The notes: generated by a model not told the origin, from the letters alone. A DNA stretch of 64,000 bases from Henricia sp. BOLD:AAB3569 (GCA_037783545.1 JBBELK010000008.1:139001-203000); one strand, 5' to 3'; positions 32,162-42,788 are shown, counted from the stretch's first letter. Translations and numbers: made by a program.

Positions 32162-33284
32162 TGTGTGGGCACCTAAGTTGTCTGCACTAATAAAGCTGAC
32201 AGTCCCATACAGAGTGTACTCCACACCATCTTTGTGCATCGTTAGACCATCTGTCTCTAAAGCTGAAAGATCTCGTAGTAGTGGTTCGACAATTCTGTTC
32301 ATTCCGTACTTCTTTACGTGTGAATAAATGCACAAGCAAGCCAGCTGTATGCTTTGGAGCTTTGACCTATATTTTGGTGATATGTTTCCCAGAACGTAGT
32401 AAATGGCACCAAACTTCAGTCCTTTGACTTTGTTCCCCAAAGGATTTCCGACACAAAAGTCATCAAAGTACAGCTGAATTTGGAGATTCATGTGGTTTGT
32501 GGAGAACAAGTTATTCTTCGCAAACAAAGAACCATCGCAGTAGTCATCAAGGGTTTCATCTGCAAAATGACCATTGTACACTTCTGCAAAGACATCATCC
32601 TTGCAGAGTAAAGATTTGAGAGTTGACAGAACCGGAATGTACTGCATAGTGTCACTCTGGCCAAGGACATACTCCACCGGTTGCACATATCCAAACTGTT
32701 CTGCTGCATATTTGTTAATGTGGTGATCTGCAGAGAAATGGCCCCAATGCCTTCTCGTAATTTGACTCCCCTAGTACAGTTGAGAGACCAAGTTGCTCAA
32801 GGTTTTGTACATCAGCACCACCTCTCTCTAAGATTTCATGTACCTTGGCACTTAAATCATCACGATAAGACCTCATAATATCCGACATGCTATTAGCAAC
32901 ATACGTACATGTATTGGTTGTGGTTTTGAATTCCTCCCTTAATCCAAGCAGGAATGAGCTCACTTCATGGTTTTCATTTATTTGCTGATTTTGGTAGTTT
33001 TGACCAGGGAAGTTGTCATCATTTTCATCATATATGTCTCCCTCGTCTTCTTCATCTCCAACATCAATGTTTTGGACTCTATTGCGTCTACTGCAGTGTT
33101 CCATCCAAAATGCCTCGTGTTTGCATTTAATGTGATGCAAATATGCTCGAACTATTGAAAGCAGTTTGTGACAACTACCAACATTGCATACTATTTTCTG
33201 TGTGGCATGTCCATGCCTGTAATGTTTAATGAGTGTCAAAAAAGAATTCTTTTCTGAAAGGCAAATGCTACAAGCAAACCTCAT
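32162..33284 (-). pseudogene. N-terminal part of the same zinc-finger gene
   Basis: The ATG at 33284 starts MRFACSICLSEKNSFLTLIK with a C2H2 finger (C-x2-C...H-x3-H, residues about 5-25), a second Cys/His set (CNVGSCHK...H...H), an acidic middle and FKTTTNTCTYVANSMSDIM. The reading frame shifts near 32715 (intron or indel not resolved) and continues as YVLGQSDTMQYIPVLSTLKS through FDDFCVGNPLGNKVKG to SADNLGAHTI at the insertion. The next codons of the family follow at 28386 on the far side of the inserted element, in phase. Confidence 0.6.
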
Positions 33285-33538
33285 TTCATATTCCTGTCTC
33301 GATTAATTACCAGTAGGCCCGAAATTAATTTTCATCAATGAAATTAAAATAAAAATCAGAAAACAGAAAGTAGATTTTATATGGCTTTAGCAATTATGAA
33401 CATGCAAATGTATGGAGTGCATTAACCATGTTAACCTCAAGATTGGTTTGCTTTGGTTTCAGTGTTTTACAATGTTTTACGTGTGCAGAGTGCCAGACAT
33501 GTAATGACCCTGTAAAGCCAAAAGAATACACATGTATG

Positions 33539-33967
33539 TGGGTCTTTCCACACTAATGGGCCTATTTGAAAAATAAGTCAATAATTCCTTTCAGATGTCT
33601 TTAGTTTATCTAAAACCTAAATAAATTCCCTTGTACTGTTCTCGGGAGATAACTTTTGCCCAAAAATGTAAGAAAATGCTGCCACAATATACTTTTCTGA
33701 AAAGCTTGTGTACAAATTTTCCATGTAACGGTGGACAGACAAAAATGTCACACTTTTGTCTGTCCACCGTTACATACGTATATGGAAAATTTGTGCACAA
33801 GCTTTTCAGAAATGTATGTTGTGGCAGCATTTTATTACATTTTTGGGCAAAAGTTATCTCCTGAGAACAGTACAAGGGAATTTCTTTAAGTTGGAGATAA
33901 ACTTAAGACATCTGAAAGGAATTATTGACTTATTTTTCAAATAGGCCCATTAGTGTGGAAAGACCCA
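33539..33967. mobile_element. Foldback MITE, TGGGTCT family, copy 3 (near-perfect palindrome)
   Basis: Starts TGGGTCTTTCCACACTAATG and ends with its inverse. The two halves pair along almost the full length, including AAGCTTGTGTACAAATTTTC and its partner, around a centre near 33752. It is the most symmetrical copy in the window. No coding. Confidence 0.7.
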
Positions 33968-34015
33968 TATTAAAAATAGCTAGTGGGGATTTTCATGGTT
34001 AACTACACTGTAACT

Positions 34016-34395
34016 AGTGATCTCCACTGGTCCAAATTTTGTCCGGGCGCGGCGATGTCGCTCAGTGGTTGGCATGCAGCGCCCTCAAGAGGTCAACAAA
34101 TGCATACTGTCATGGCCGTTATCGATGCGAATTTGGGTCGCCGATCCAATAGATTTGCGTGGTAAATGACCGATAATGACACCAGTGACTACCGAATCAC
34201 GTTAGGTGAATATACACCTCATTTCGGAATGACTTGGCTGTACTTTCATTGTGTTTTGGACGAGAAATGATATTTTTTTTGTCCGGGCGGCACAATGTTT
34301 TGTCCGGGCGGCAAATTTTTGTCCGGGCGCTAACGGTACCTCTGATGACTTTGTCCGGGCGGCGCGCCCGGACAAAACCGGTAGTGGAGATCACT
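34016..34395. mobile_element. 380-bp MITE with TTGTCCGGGCG motifs and 5-bp target duplication
   Basis: AGTGATCTCCACT at 34016-34028 is exactly inverted at 34383-34395, and TAACT flanks both ends (34011-34015 and 34396-34400). The motif TTGTCCGGGCG occurs five times inside (about 34039, 34279, 34299, 34319 and 34351), and once inverted near the right end (CGCCCGGACAA). Non-coding. Confidence 0.65.
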
Positions 34396-35092
34396 TAACT
34401 ACATGTACATGTACATTATATGTAACTCAAAACAATATTCCCTATAATGACCCAGTGAGCTACCACAATGTACACGTACATGTACACGTATACCTACAGT
34501 ACATGTACATGTACCGGTACATGTATGTATGTACGGACATTTTCACAACAAAAAGGCGTTTCACAATCAGAGCGCCACCAAGAGTTTCTGTCAGAGAGGG
34601 CAGAGCAGTTAACATCGGTGTATTTGTGTATTGCACAAACAATTCAGGTTTGATATGAAAACGAATACCTGCATGATTTAGAGGTTGAACTTTATTTAGG
34701 AAGCCTACCGTAGATTATTTTAACAAGGTCAACCACGAAGAAAAAAGCACATCCAAATGAAATTTTAAATACAACAGACAAGTAAAGAATCCAGCAGAAC
34801 AATAAATAGAGTAAGTAGCACGCATTTTAAGGAAAAATAGGCATTTAAAAATTTCTAGGTGTGATATGTAGCTACATGTACATGTATAGTGCTCAACAAG
34901 TACAACTTGTATGGTATAAAGAACAAGCAATATTACCCACTGAAAAGCGGATACGAACGTTTTTCCGAATCCTAGCAATAAATAACTTTTTTGCATACAA
35001 CCTTTCCGATTATTGTCATACATGTAGGAATGCACGAAGGAATTGTAGCAAGGACGTCATCCCTTGTCCAGCATACATGGTATAGGGCGCTT

Positions 35093-35273
35093 GCACAGGG
35101 GGTAAAAAGGTCACGGGTCACTGTACTATTGCTGGTCTTCCAGAAGGGGACAGAACAATAGAGCGGAAATTATGCACGTGGCTGCTGTAGCAGAAAAACA
35201 CATGACTCTATTGTTTTGTCCCATTCTGCAAGACGAGCAATAGTGATTTGTGACCTCCTGTGCAAGCTCCCTA
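35093..35273. mobile_element. 181-bp MITE
   Basis: TAGGGCGCTTGCACAGGGGG at the left and, inverted, CTCCTGTGCAAGCTCCCTA at the right, with two or three mismatches. The interior pairs further through CTATTG words. Target duplication unclear (TA-like). Confidence 0.5.
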
Positions 35274-35839
35274 TTCAGACAAAAGTGCAAAAGTTGTCAT
35301 TCTTTGTGAACTTCGTATGGATTCCCTTTTCAGTGAGTAATATTTCTCGTTCTTTACACTAAAATAATTTACGAGTTCTACTTGTTGAACAAAGGGGCTT
35401 TTGTTTCTTCCCCTTTAAGTCATTATAAGAATAATAAGTGTCGACCAGTAAATGGAATTTAGTATAATGTACACGTTCGCCAAGAAAGTGTAAATTTTGT
35501 TAGGAAACACGATTTTAGCAATGAGAACATTTCAAGTTTTTCTTTGAAAACACTTAGGATTTGTATGTCATGCTCTATAGACAATAGTGCATAGAGTCTC
35601 AACTGGCGAACGTGTATAGTAGTTTTTCTCGGGTTGTTCTAAAACCCCCTCGACCCCCACGACCCCCACGACCCACGACCCACGACCCCCTCGACTTGCC
35701 GTCACGTGCGATTTGTTCACGTGCCCAAACCTGTGTTCACAGCCCGATTACGAATGCGGGCCAGCGCGGCCTAGTTCGAATGAGCCGCGCGTCGCCGTGT
35801 CATTGCTTCCAATGCGTTTTTAATGTGTGTATCACCGAA

Positions 35840-36003
35840 GGGGCCATCCATAAAGTACGTAGGCACGGAATGCCGACTTTTTAGACTACGCTCCCCCGTA
35901 CGCAAATTTCGTGACGTCACCCACATACTTTAACGTTGGGTGTAGGCATTGGCTCCAACCCTCCCTCTCCCCCTCCGTGCGTACGTAGTTTATGGATGGC
36001 CCC
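35840..36003. mobile_element. Nested 164-bp MITE inside the MULE-like element
   Basis: GGGGCCATCCATAAAGTACG at the left is inverted at the right (CGTAGTTTATGGATGGCCCC), and GAA flanks both sides (35837-35839 and 36004-36006). No ORF of interest. Confidence 0.6.
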
Positions 36004-36154
36004 GAAAGCGGTACAGCTTATCAGTCGGTCCGCAGCGCACGCGTTAATGAGGTCAAATCCTGAATTTTCTTTGCACGGCTTGTGTCGCGATCAAGCCCCG
36101 ATAACAAATAACGCTATATTTCGATAGGGGAGATAATGAGCTTAACTAGTGTAA

Positions 36155-36324
36155 AGCCCGCCGCACACATTTGCGATTTACCGGCCCATCGGACACCGGA
36201 CCATCGGATCCGGAAAAATCAAACAAGTTTGATTTGCTCCAGTCTATAGCGTACGGTCAGACCGGCCCGGTATGTGGTCCGATGATCCGATTATCCGGTA
36301 AATCGCAAAGGTGTGCGGCGGGCT
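36155..36324. mobile_element. Nested 170-bp Harbinger-like MITE
   Basis: AGCCCGCCGCACACATTTGC at the left is inverted at the right (GCAAAGGTGTGCGGCGGGCT). TAA is duplicated at 36152-36154 and 36325-36327, fitting the TWA target preference of PIF/Harbinger elements. Confidence 0.6.
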
Positions 36325-37249
36325 TAAGATCGGGTTTTAGAAGGTAGGAAATTTAGTCATTTTTAAGAACGTATTGGAAGCAACACTATGACGTCGCGTT
36401 CGCACACGGCTCGATCATTCGAACTAGGCCGGGCTGGCGCTGACGCATATGGCCCGCATTCGTAATCGGGCTGTGAACACAGGTTCGGGCACGTGAAAAA
36501 GTCGCACGTGAAGGCAAGTCGAGGGGGTCGTGGGGGTCGAGGGGGTCGTGGGTCGTGGGTCGAGGGGGTCGTGGGGGTCGAGGGGGTTTTAGAACAACCC
36601 GTTTTTCTCGGAATTCCTTTGAAAATACATATGTGTGTACTTACTTTGAGCCCATGATGACAAGCCCACTAGAAAAGACCAACTGCTGAATACATGTACA
36701 CCTGAAATCCCGGGAAAAAAAAAAAATAAAACAAAAAAATAATAAATAGGCTGATTGAATGTTGTTCTCAAACTTAAAGACTCCTCTGCAATCTAAGGGA
36801 CCATACATTTATGTCACATTAATCAGCATGCTTAGTAAAAAACAAGGTGGACATCCTGGTTGCAATTTTGAACCAAAATGGGGTTCATTACCATGCACGG
36901 ACACCCGGGATTTTCCTTGTTATGACATTATAAACCATGTCAAAATGTTAGTTTGAAGATAAAAACACAAAATTGTCCCATGTATACGTGTAGGTTTAGT
37001 GTATGGGGTCCAAGTGGGTGTCCGTGCAAGGTAATCTTTCCCAAACATTCATGGCAGCCCGGCCGGCATGCGTGAGAGCCGGCCCGACCAGCATTAAAGC
37101 TGATCAAACAGCCGTCTGGTCGTTGGCCGACAAAAATAATGTTGGTTCGTGTAGACGAGCCTTCACGTTCAACATGTTCAACAGGCGACCCAGTATGCCG
37201 GAGTCGTTAAAGAGAGCCGGTGGTTTTAATTTCTCACAGCAGGGGCGTA

Positions 37250-37420
37250 GGCTGAGGTTGGGGTGGTGGGGGGGAGGGGGAGGTTGGGGTGGTGGGGGTG
37301 AGGGGGAGGTGGGAAGGTGGGGGGCTGGGGTGGGGGGGCGGGGGTTGGATGGCGGGGGTTGGGGGGCGGGGGTTGGATGGCGGGGGTTGGGGTAGGGGGT
37401 TGGGGTAGGGGGGCGGGGGC
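37250..37420 (+). repeat. G-rich low-complexity tract
   Basis: About 170 bases of GGGGGTTGGGG, GGTGGGGG and GGGCGGGGG units on the plus strand. It contains many runs of four or more G, so it could form G-quadruplexes. ORFs over it encode only Gly/Trp- or Pro-rich artefacts. Confidence 0.8.
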
Positions 37421-37474
37421 TCACAACATAGTCACAACTTCACAACACAAGGGCCCAATTTCATGGAACTCGTT

Positions 37475-38100
37475 ACCCCTAGAACTATGGGGGATACCTA
37501 TCCCCTAGCGCAATAATCCGCTGCCCATTCGCCACCAAACTCCGTCTAGTAATACTACTACTAGTTCTTTAGACACTCACCTTGCGTGTACGTATCTACG
37601 GAATTTCGGTACTATTTGTCCATTAAATTCACCTAAAATTATGTTGAAAATCAACAGGTAGGCCTACATGTCATGCATACTGTGCGAATTCCACATGTGC
37701 GATGCATCCACATGCATGATTCAGGCATTCGGTAAAAGCCGGATTTTCCGGAACCCTCAGGGTTGCCGGAACTGCCAGGACCAAGAGTTGAGTCCCGGCG
37801 GTTAATTCCAAAAAATCCGGTTTTTACCGAATGCATGTGGATGCATCGCACATGTACCCGTTGATTTTCAACATAATTTTAGGAGAATTTAATGGGCAAA
37901 TTGTACCGAAATTCCGTAGATATATACACGCAAGGTGAGTGTCTCAAGAACTATTACTAGACGGAGTTTGGTGGCGAATGGGCAGCGGATATTGCGCTAG
38001 CCAAAAACGTTTCTGTCCGATCTTAAACTTCAGGCGCCGCCATATTGGTAAAAAACGAAATCAGCTATGGGGGATAGGCATCCCCCATTGTTCTAGGGGT
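37475..38100. mobile_element. Inner foldback element with 10-bp imperfect target duplication
   Basis: ACCCCTAGAAC at the left is inverted at the right. Arms of roughly 190-250 bases pair (37475-37665 against 37855-38100). The flanks read GGAACTCGTT (37465-37474) and GGAACCCGTT (38102-38111), a target duplication with one change, suggesting a MULE-like insertion into the outer element. The loop contains a further palindromic stretch (CATTCGGTAAAAGCCGG and its partner). Confidence 0.55.
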
Positions 38101-38297
38101 AGGAACCCGTTAGCACAAACATTTGTTTAGCACAGAATGTCTTTGCTTTATTTTAAAAACTGGGTTGCCAACGAAAATCCTATGTGATGTGTATTTACTA
38201 TTTAGGCCTATTGATTAATGATATAATCTTGCCCCTGTTCCTAAAAATACAATTTGACATAGGCCTACAATTTTGGCTGGTGGTACTGGTAGCCTAG

Positions 38298-38978
38298 CCC
38301 AGGTTGGACGTCGTCTTCATTGCATTATGAGTGACGTCCAGGTTACGATGTCTCTAAACAGGGGGACTGAAACTTCCACATCATTTTTTGAGCTATTTTA
38401 CCTTTTTAGTGGACGTCGAATTGATGTCCGTATATCCTTTGCGTCTTCATTTACAGGAACGGAAGGTTTAAAAACCATGTACACCAAATTTGACGAAAAT
38501 ATGCTGGATTTTAAGCACGAACCAACGTTAAATTCCAGGAAAAGCTGCCGGTATCATCGACTTTGGATAAGCGCGTGCCACGCAATTCCATTCACGAGCA
38601 AGGACTTGCGCGCGCGCGCGACTTGCCTAGCAACCGCAAATTGCGCGAGCGCGGTGAGAACAAAAAACGCATTGCGCGTTTCGAGCCGGCTAGCTATACC
38701 TTATGTGTTGGGAAAATTTGTGCACAAATATATAGCAAATTAGCGTGACTTTTTGCCGTTTTCCTCCGGAATATGCAGTTCGGTGATGTGTAGTGGATTT
38801 CTAAACCCGGCAATCCCAAAGATTAGGACACATGGAACTTTGTTAGCACAATACTGGCTTCCTGCACAAGGTAGAAATATTGATTTTTTTTGTTACAAAA
38901 ATGTTCACCCTGTTTTTGGAACTTCATATCCTGGACTCTGTATCCCCATGTAGTATGCGGTACAGAGTCCAACCTGGG
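38298..38978. mobile_element. 681-bp element with 12-bp terminal repeats
   Basis: CCCAGGTTGGAC at 38298 is inverted at 38967-38978. CTAG is present on both sides (38294-38297 and 38979-38982). The interior carries a (GC)n run (GCGCGCGCGCG near 38610) and only short, unconvincing ORFs. Confidence 0.55.
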
Positions 38979-39070
38979 CTAGTGGTAGCCTAGCCTAACC
39001 CATTTTACAGAGCAAAGAAATTCTGTGCTTAATACGTTTTTGTGCTAAACAGGTTCCATGTAATTGGGCC

Positions 39071-39780
39071 AAGGTCGCCACCCTATAACCATGATAACAT
39101 CAGCCATATTGTTTATCATGTTTATCAGTATCGCTAGGCCTACGCGGTACCCGGCCTACGATGTCCTCACGGACCTGGCGACTACTGACGTACATATACG
39201 CAGGGGCCTAGGATGTCATGTACATGATGATGATGTAGGCTAGCTATATGATAATATGTGACATTACGTTCATGACGTTAGGCTTCGCGTAGGCCTACTA
39301 AAAAACTATGCATGAAACTGCAGCTTAAGTTTTATACACTCCGACAACTAGATAACTTTATGTTTAATGAAGCAAAAACCTACCTTTTCTCCCAGATCTT
39401 CGAGTCAGAAGTCCCGTTTCCCAAATCCCGATACCAATTATCACGTCTGCTGCATGCGATATGTACGTAGCGCTAGCGCATAGTACAGAGAGAGTACTCA
39501 TGAGCGCGAAAAGGGTTTACGAAAAATCTGCACACAGTATAGCTGTTCTAAGAATAGTACTTACATGAACTACCTCAACGGAAAATGCACTCAATGTTCA
39601 TTTTTGCAGCTATGGATGTGACAATGTTTGCAATTTTCTTGGTTTACTAACAATAGTTCCCTTTGGCTTCCAAAAGAGCGATACCTGGTTTTTTTATGAG
39701 GCCACATTTCGTTTTTTACAATTGAAGTTCAGAGGGAGGGAGGTACAATCCCAGAAGCTTCCGACGCACAACTATTAAAC
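39071..39780. other. Non-coding stretch, nothing recognised
   Basis: Contains AGGCCTA words and AT-rich sequence. No ORF with family likeness and no clear repeat pair was seen. Confidence 0.5.
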
Positions 39781-40090
39781 AGACTAATTTTTAACAAAAT
39801 TAGTCATTTAGCAATAAATTAGTCATCCAATTCATCATCTGCAATTTAGTTCGTCTTTCGGAGTTGAAATGACTAACATGATTAGTAATTTGGATAAGTT
39901 CTAATTAGTCTTACGGCAACATTAGTCCTAACAAAATCTGCAATAGTCTTTGCAAAAACCGCGATTAGTCTTTCACAATAATTATTTCGTCAAAAGATAT
40001 CCAGTTAGTCTTTTTGAATCAAAAATTAGTCACGTGTTCAAAGACTAATTTTTTTTGGCAATTTGACTAATTTTCGGGGCAAAATGACTA
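39781..40090. repeat. Cluster of ATTAGTC/GACTAAT motifs
   Basis: About nine exact ATTAGTC or GACTAAT heptamers and several one-base variants occur in about 300 bases, in both orientations and at irregular spacing of 15-50 bases. The cluster directly abuts the 3' end of the LINE fragment and may belong to another element's end. Confidence 0.55.
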
Positions 40091-40109
40091 CTTAATTTTA
40101 ACAGTGCAA

Positions 40110-41455
40110 GAGTAACTTTGGTTCGGCGAGCAGGGTAACCCAATAGAGTGCCATCATCAGAACTACGAAGACTGTAACGAGTAGAGGGCTTCTTGATAAT
40201 AAGTTGGCTAAGATAGACTGGAGCTAATCCATAAAAACATTTATAAGTCAATAACAATATTTTAAAATTGATCCGAAACCGGACTGGAAGCCAATGAAGG
40301 CTAATCAACAATGGTGTCACATGACAAAATTTATAAGATTTACTAACAAGCCGAGCACAAGCATTGTGCACACGTTGAAGTTTGCTAATCTGACAGTCAG
40401 GTAAGCCATATAAAAGGCCATTACAGTAATCTAATCGGCTGGAAATGAATGCATGAATCAATGTTTCAGTAGATTTAGTGGTCAAATATTTCCTAATACG
40501 CCTAATGTTATGTAAATAGTAGAATGAACTTGAACAAACCTTAGTAATATGAGTACTCATGGACATATGCTGATCGAACCATGAACCCAAGTTTCGAACA
40601 ATGGGTACTGGTGATACCCTGCAATTACCAACATGAATAGAATCAATATTAACTTTAGACAACTGCTGATAGGTCCCAATAATCATAAATTCAGTTTTAC
40701 TGTCATTGAGCATTAAGCCATTGACCAACATCCATTCCCGTAGATCCTGAATACAACTCTCCATGGCTACAAGTGATGACCTATGATTTTCAATACTGTC
40801 AGGGCAAAAAGAAATATACAGCTGAGTATCGTCAGCATAGCAATGAACATGTGGAAGGTGTGTCTTTACAATGTCAAATAAAGGACAAGTGTACAAAATA
40901 AATAACAAAGGCCCAAGACAAGAACCCTGTGGAACACCGCAATCCAGGTCAAAATGTTGTGAAAGTTTGCCATTGACCGATACTTGTTGCGACCTATCAG
41001 ACAAATATGAACTAAACCAATTAAGAGCAGTACCGTAAATACCAAATTTACACTGGAGGGTATTTAACAATATGTTATGATCTAAAGTGTCAAAAGCGGC
41101 ACTTAAATCAAGCAAAACCAATAATGAAACATGTTGTCTATCCATAGCCATTAATAAATCATTTCGAATCTTAAGCAAAGCCGTTTCTGTACTGTGATAT
41201 TCACGATAAGCAGACTGAGCAATAGGATACAAGTTGTGCAACTCTAAATGGGCATGTAATTCATTTGCAACTGCTCGCTCAACAAGTTTAGAAATAAATT
41301 GCAAATTACTGACAGGTCGGTAATTCTCAACCACTAAGTCGAGACCGGGCTTTTTTATCAACGGAAACACAATGGCCGATTTCCAAGATGCAGCAAAATG
41401 ACCAGTAACAAGTGATTTATTAATCAAATTAGTGATAACCGGTAAAAGAACATCC
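40110..41455 (-). pseudogene. CR1-like LINE reverse transcriptase fragment
   Basis: The minus-strand frame encodes most of a non-LTR reverse transcriptase: KSAIVFPLIKKPGLD, NYRPVSNLQFISKLVERAV, STETALLKI, LLDLSAAFDTLDHNILL, GVPQGSCLGPLLF, the catalytic CYADDTQLY, then the thumb region (LDYCNGLLYGLP, LHWLPVRFRINFKILLL, RYSLRSS). It is open without stops for about 450 codons. It lacks the 5' endonuclease domain, beginning at SLDVLLPVI, and is also cut at the 3' end just after the RTKVTL motif, so the usual WNSLP tail is missing. The 5' junction falls inside the integrase gene of the Polinton-like element. The codons of the ORF upstream of 41455 are antisense integrase, not LINE. Confidence 0.75.
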
Positions 41456-41785
41456 AGGGACTGCCCAAGCATATTTAGACAGTACATCGATGCAGGTAAG
41501 TAAATATCTGTAGCCATTATTATGACTCGCTAATGAAGACAGGTCTGTCAGGTCCGCTTGCCACTGGTCATCAATACCACCGACGATGACCCGATTACGC
41601 TGAAAACGTTTTCTCACAGGTTTATGAAGCGTGTAAGCGGGTTGTTCCCTTAACCATTCCTCAATCTGTCTGCGATTGATATTGACTCCGTCTTTTTTTA
41701 CAGCGCGGTAGACAGCCTCCACACCACCGAAAGCAGCCGGATGTTGAGGGTTGTAATACACTTTTTGAAGGTATTTCCGATCCAT
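41456..41785 (-). pseudogene. Polinton-type integrase, 3' truncated by LINE
   Basis: Starts MDRKYLQKVYYNPQHPAAFG. It contains an HTH-like N-terminus (VYRAVKKDGVNINRRQIEEW), the linker YTLHKPVRKRFQRNRVIVGG and the first catalytic Asp in DQWQADLTDL, then RYLLTCIDVLSKYAWAVP, where it stops at the LINE junction. The second Asp and the Glu of the DDE core are lost. This is the retroviral-like integrase family (c-integrase) that defines Polinton/Maverick and adintovirus-like elements; it would insert the linear DNA into the host genome. No continuation was found on the other side of the LINE. Confidence 0.75.
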
Positions 41786-41944
41786 CTGAAAAATCAGAAT
41801 TCTTAACAATTACAGTGCTCCGAAAGCAGACGCAAACACACCGGATTTTGTTTAAAATGTGTTTCACGCTGCAGCTCGTTGACGGTGGACAACACTCCAT
41901 GGTGAGTCGCTACAACAAATGATGATATTTGTACAATGAATAAG

Positions 41945-42478
41945 TTAATAAGGACTCCACTTTGGTCGTGAAAATGTCAGAGGACGTTTTACTGTCCTTT
42001 TTTGTAGTCTTTTCGTCACTTTCGGTCTGGAGGAAGTCTTTGTAAGATGCGGCGCTTCTGCGAACAATCGAGTTAATCCGTAAGACTCTTCCTCGTCTGG
42101 CGCCTCCTTCAGATGTAATTTAACCTTAGATAGCTTTGGTGTGTCTATTTCACGTACCAAATTTTGTGGTTTGGGTGTAGAAAGAGATGACGTCGGTTCA
42201 TCATTCTTACTTTCTAGGGTCATCACCAAGGGGGCCATTCGTTGTTTATTTAAAGAAGTGTATCTATGAAGGGTTTGATGATAAAGCTTAATTTTCTCCT
42301 CATCGCTTAGGTCTTGCCTTTCTAACAACTGTCTCATATCTGCATCCAACCCTTGCAGGACGCGAGTAGTAGGGGTTTGTTCTATTCGCCGTGCAGACTG
42401 TAGTTTAGAGAGTGTCTCTTGTGGAACTAAAACCATCTTCTTCGTGTGCTCCATACTATTTAAAAAGGAGTCCTCCAA
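41945..42478 (-). CDS. Small virion-type protein of Polinton-like element (MVLVPQETL family)
   Basis: An intact 177-codon ORF: MEDSFLNSMEHTKKMVLVPQ, a helical segment (DMRQLLERQDLSDEEKIKLY, HQTLHRY), then a Lys/Arg-rich tail (RPKVTKRLQKRTVKRPLTF). Proteins with an M-x-LVP start, a short helical domain and a basic tail sit between the integrase and ATPase genes in many animal Polinton-like elements; a core or minor virion protein is the usual guess. It overlaps the next gene by 23 bases. Confidence 0.55.
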   Translation of the reverse strand: MEDSFLNSMEHTKKMVLVPQETLSKLQSARRIEQTPTTRVLQGLDADMRQLLERQDLSDEEKIKLYHQTLHRYTSLNKQRMAPLVMTLESKNDEPTSSLSTPKPQNLVREIDTPKLSKVKLHLKEAPDEEESYGLTRLFAEAPHLTKTSSRPKVTKRLQKRTVKRPLTFSRPKWSPY

Positions 42479-42788
42479 GCGTGCTTAAAATTGGCGCAAG
42501 TAAAGCACCAAGAAAACCTCCCCTCTGTCGCAAAGCTTTCTTTTTCTTCACTGGGGTCGCTTTCTTGTTTGCAAGTACCCGGATATGCTGCTTGTACTTT
42601 CTAAGATTTCGTTTTTCTAAAGGTTTTAAGTGAATGTTACCATTTAAGATGTTCAGGGCACATTCACATAAGCACGTGACTAGGGCTTTGTTAGCCCCTT
42701 GGATGATGGTCTTACGTTGTTTTGCCGTCCCCTTCGCCAGCACGTGGAGATATGGAGCGTGTTTACGCAGCCGCTTCGACATCTTCAA
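42456..42788 (-). CDS. Basic protein with Gly/Leu hydrophobic C-terminus, pX/VI-like
   Basis: An intact 110-codon ORF: MKMSKRLRKHAPYLHVLAKG at the start, a helical middle (LVTCLCECALNILNGNIHL), a basic patch (KKATPVKKKKALRQRG) and the hydrophobic end GGFLGALLAPILSTLGGLLF. This basic-then-GGF-L-x-LLxPxL pattern is a conserved small gene of Polinton/adintovirus-type elements, compared to adenovirus pX or membrane-lytic pVI-type peptides. A role in condensing DNA or membrane disruption is inferred. It lies between, and overlaps with, the neighbouring virion genes. Confidence 0.6.
   Translation of the reverse strand: MKMSKRLRKHAPYLHVLAKGTAKQRKTIIQGANKALVTCLCECALNILNGNIHLKPLEKRNLRKYKQHIRVLANKKATPVKKKKALRQRGGFLGALLAPILSTLGGLLFK

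Larger units (their letters stand above)
35631..36600. mobile_element. 970-bp MULE-like element with 9-bp target duplication
   Basis: Long terminal inverted repeats of about 195-245 bases start GGGTTGTTCTAAAACCCCCT and include short tandem CGACCCC units. The 9-mer GTTTTTCTC flanks both ends exactly (35622-35630 and 36601-36609). Long TIRs with a 9-bp duplication are the hallmark of Mutator-like elements. No transposase is encoded; the interior hosts two further MITEs. Confidence 0.7.
37451..39070. mobile_element. Outer MITE, GGGCCCAATTTCATGGAAC family, split by two insertions
   Basis: GGGCCCAATTTCATGGAAC at 37451 is inverted, with one indel, at about 39053-39070. A further inner pair (TTAGCACA-type words near 38110 and 39040) supports the same element. 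It encloses two other insertions (37475-38100 and 38298-38978). No target duplication was resolved. Confidence 0.5.

Noticed and set aside
37003..37508. Gly/Trp-rich ORFs
   Set aside because: Same reason: frames through a G-rich tract with no family likeness.
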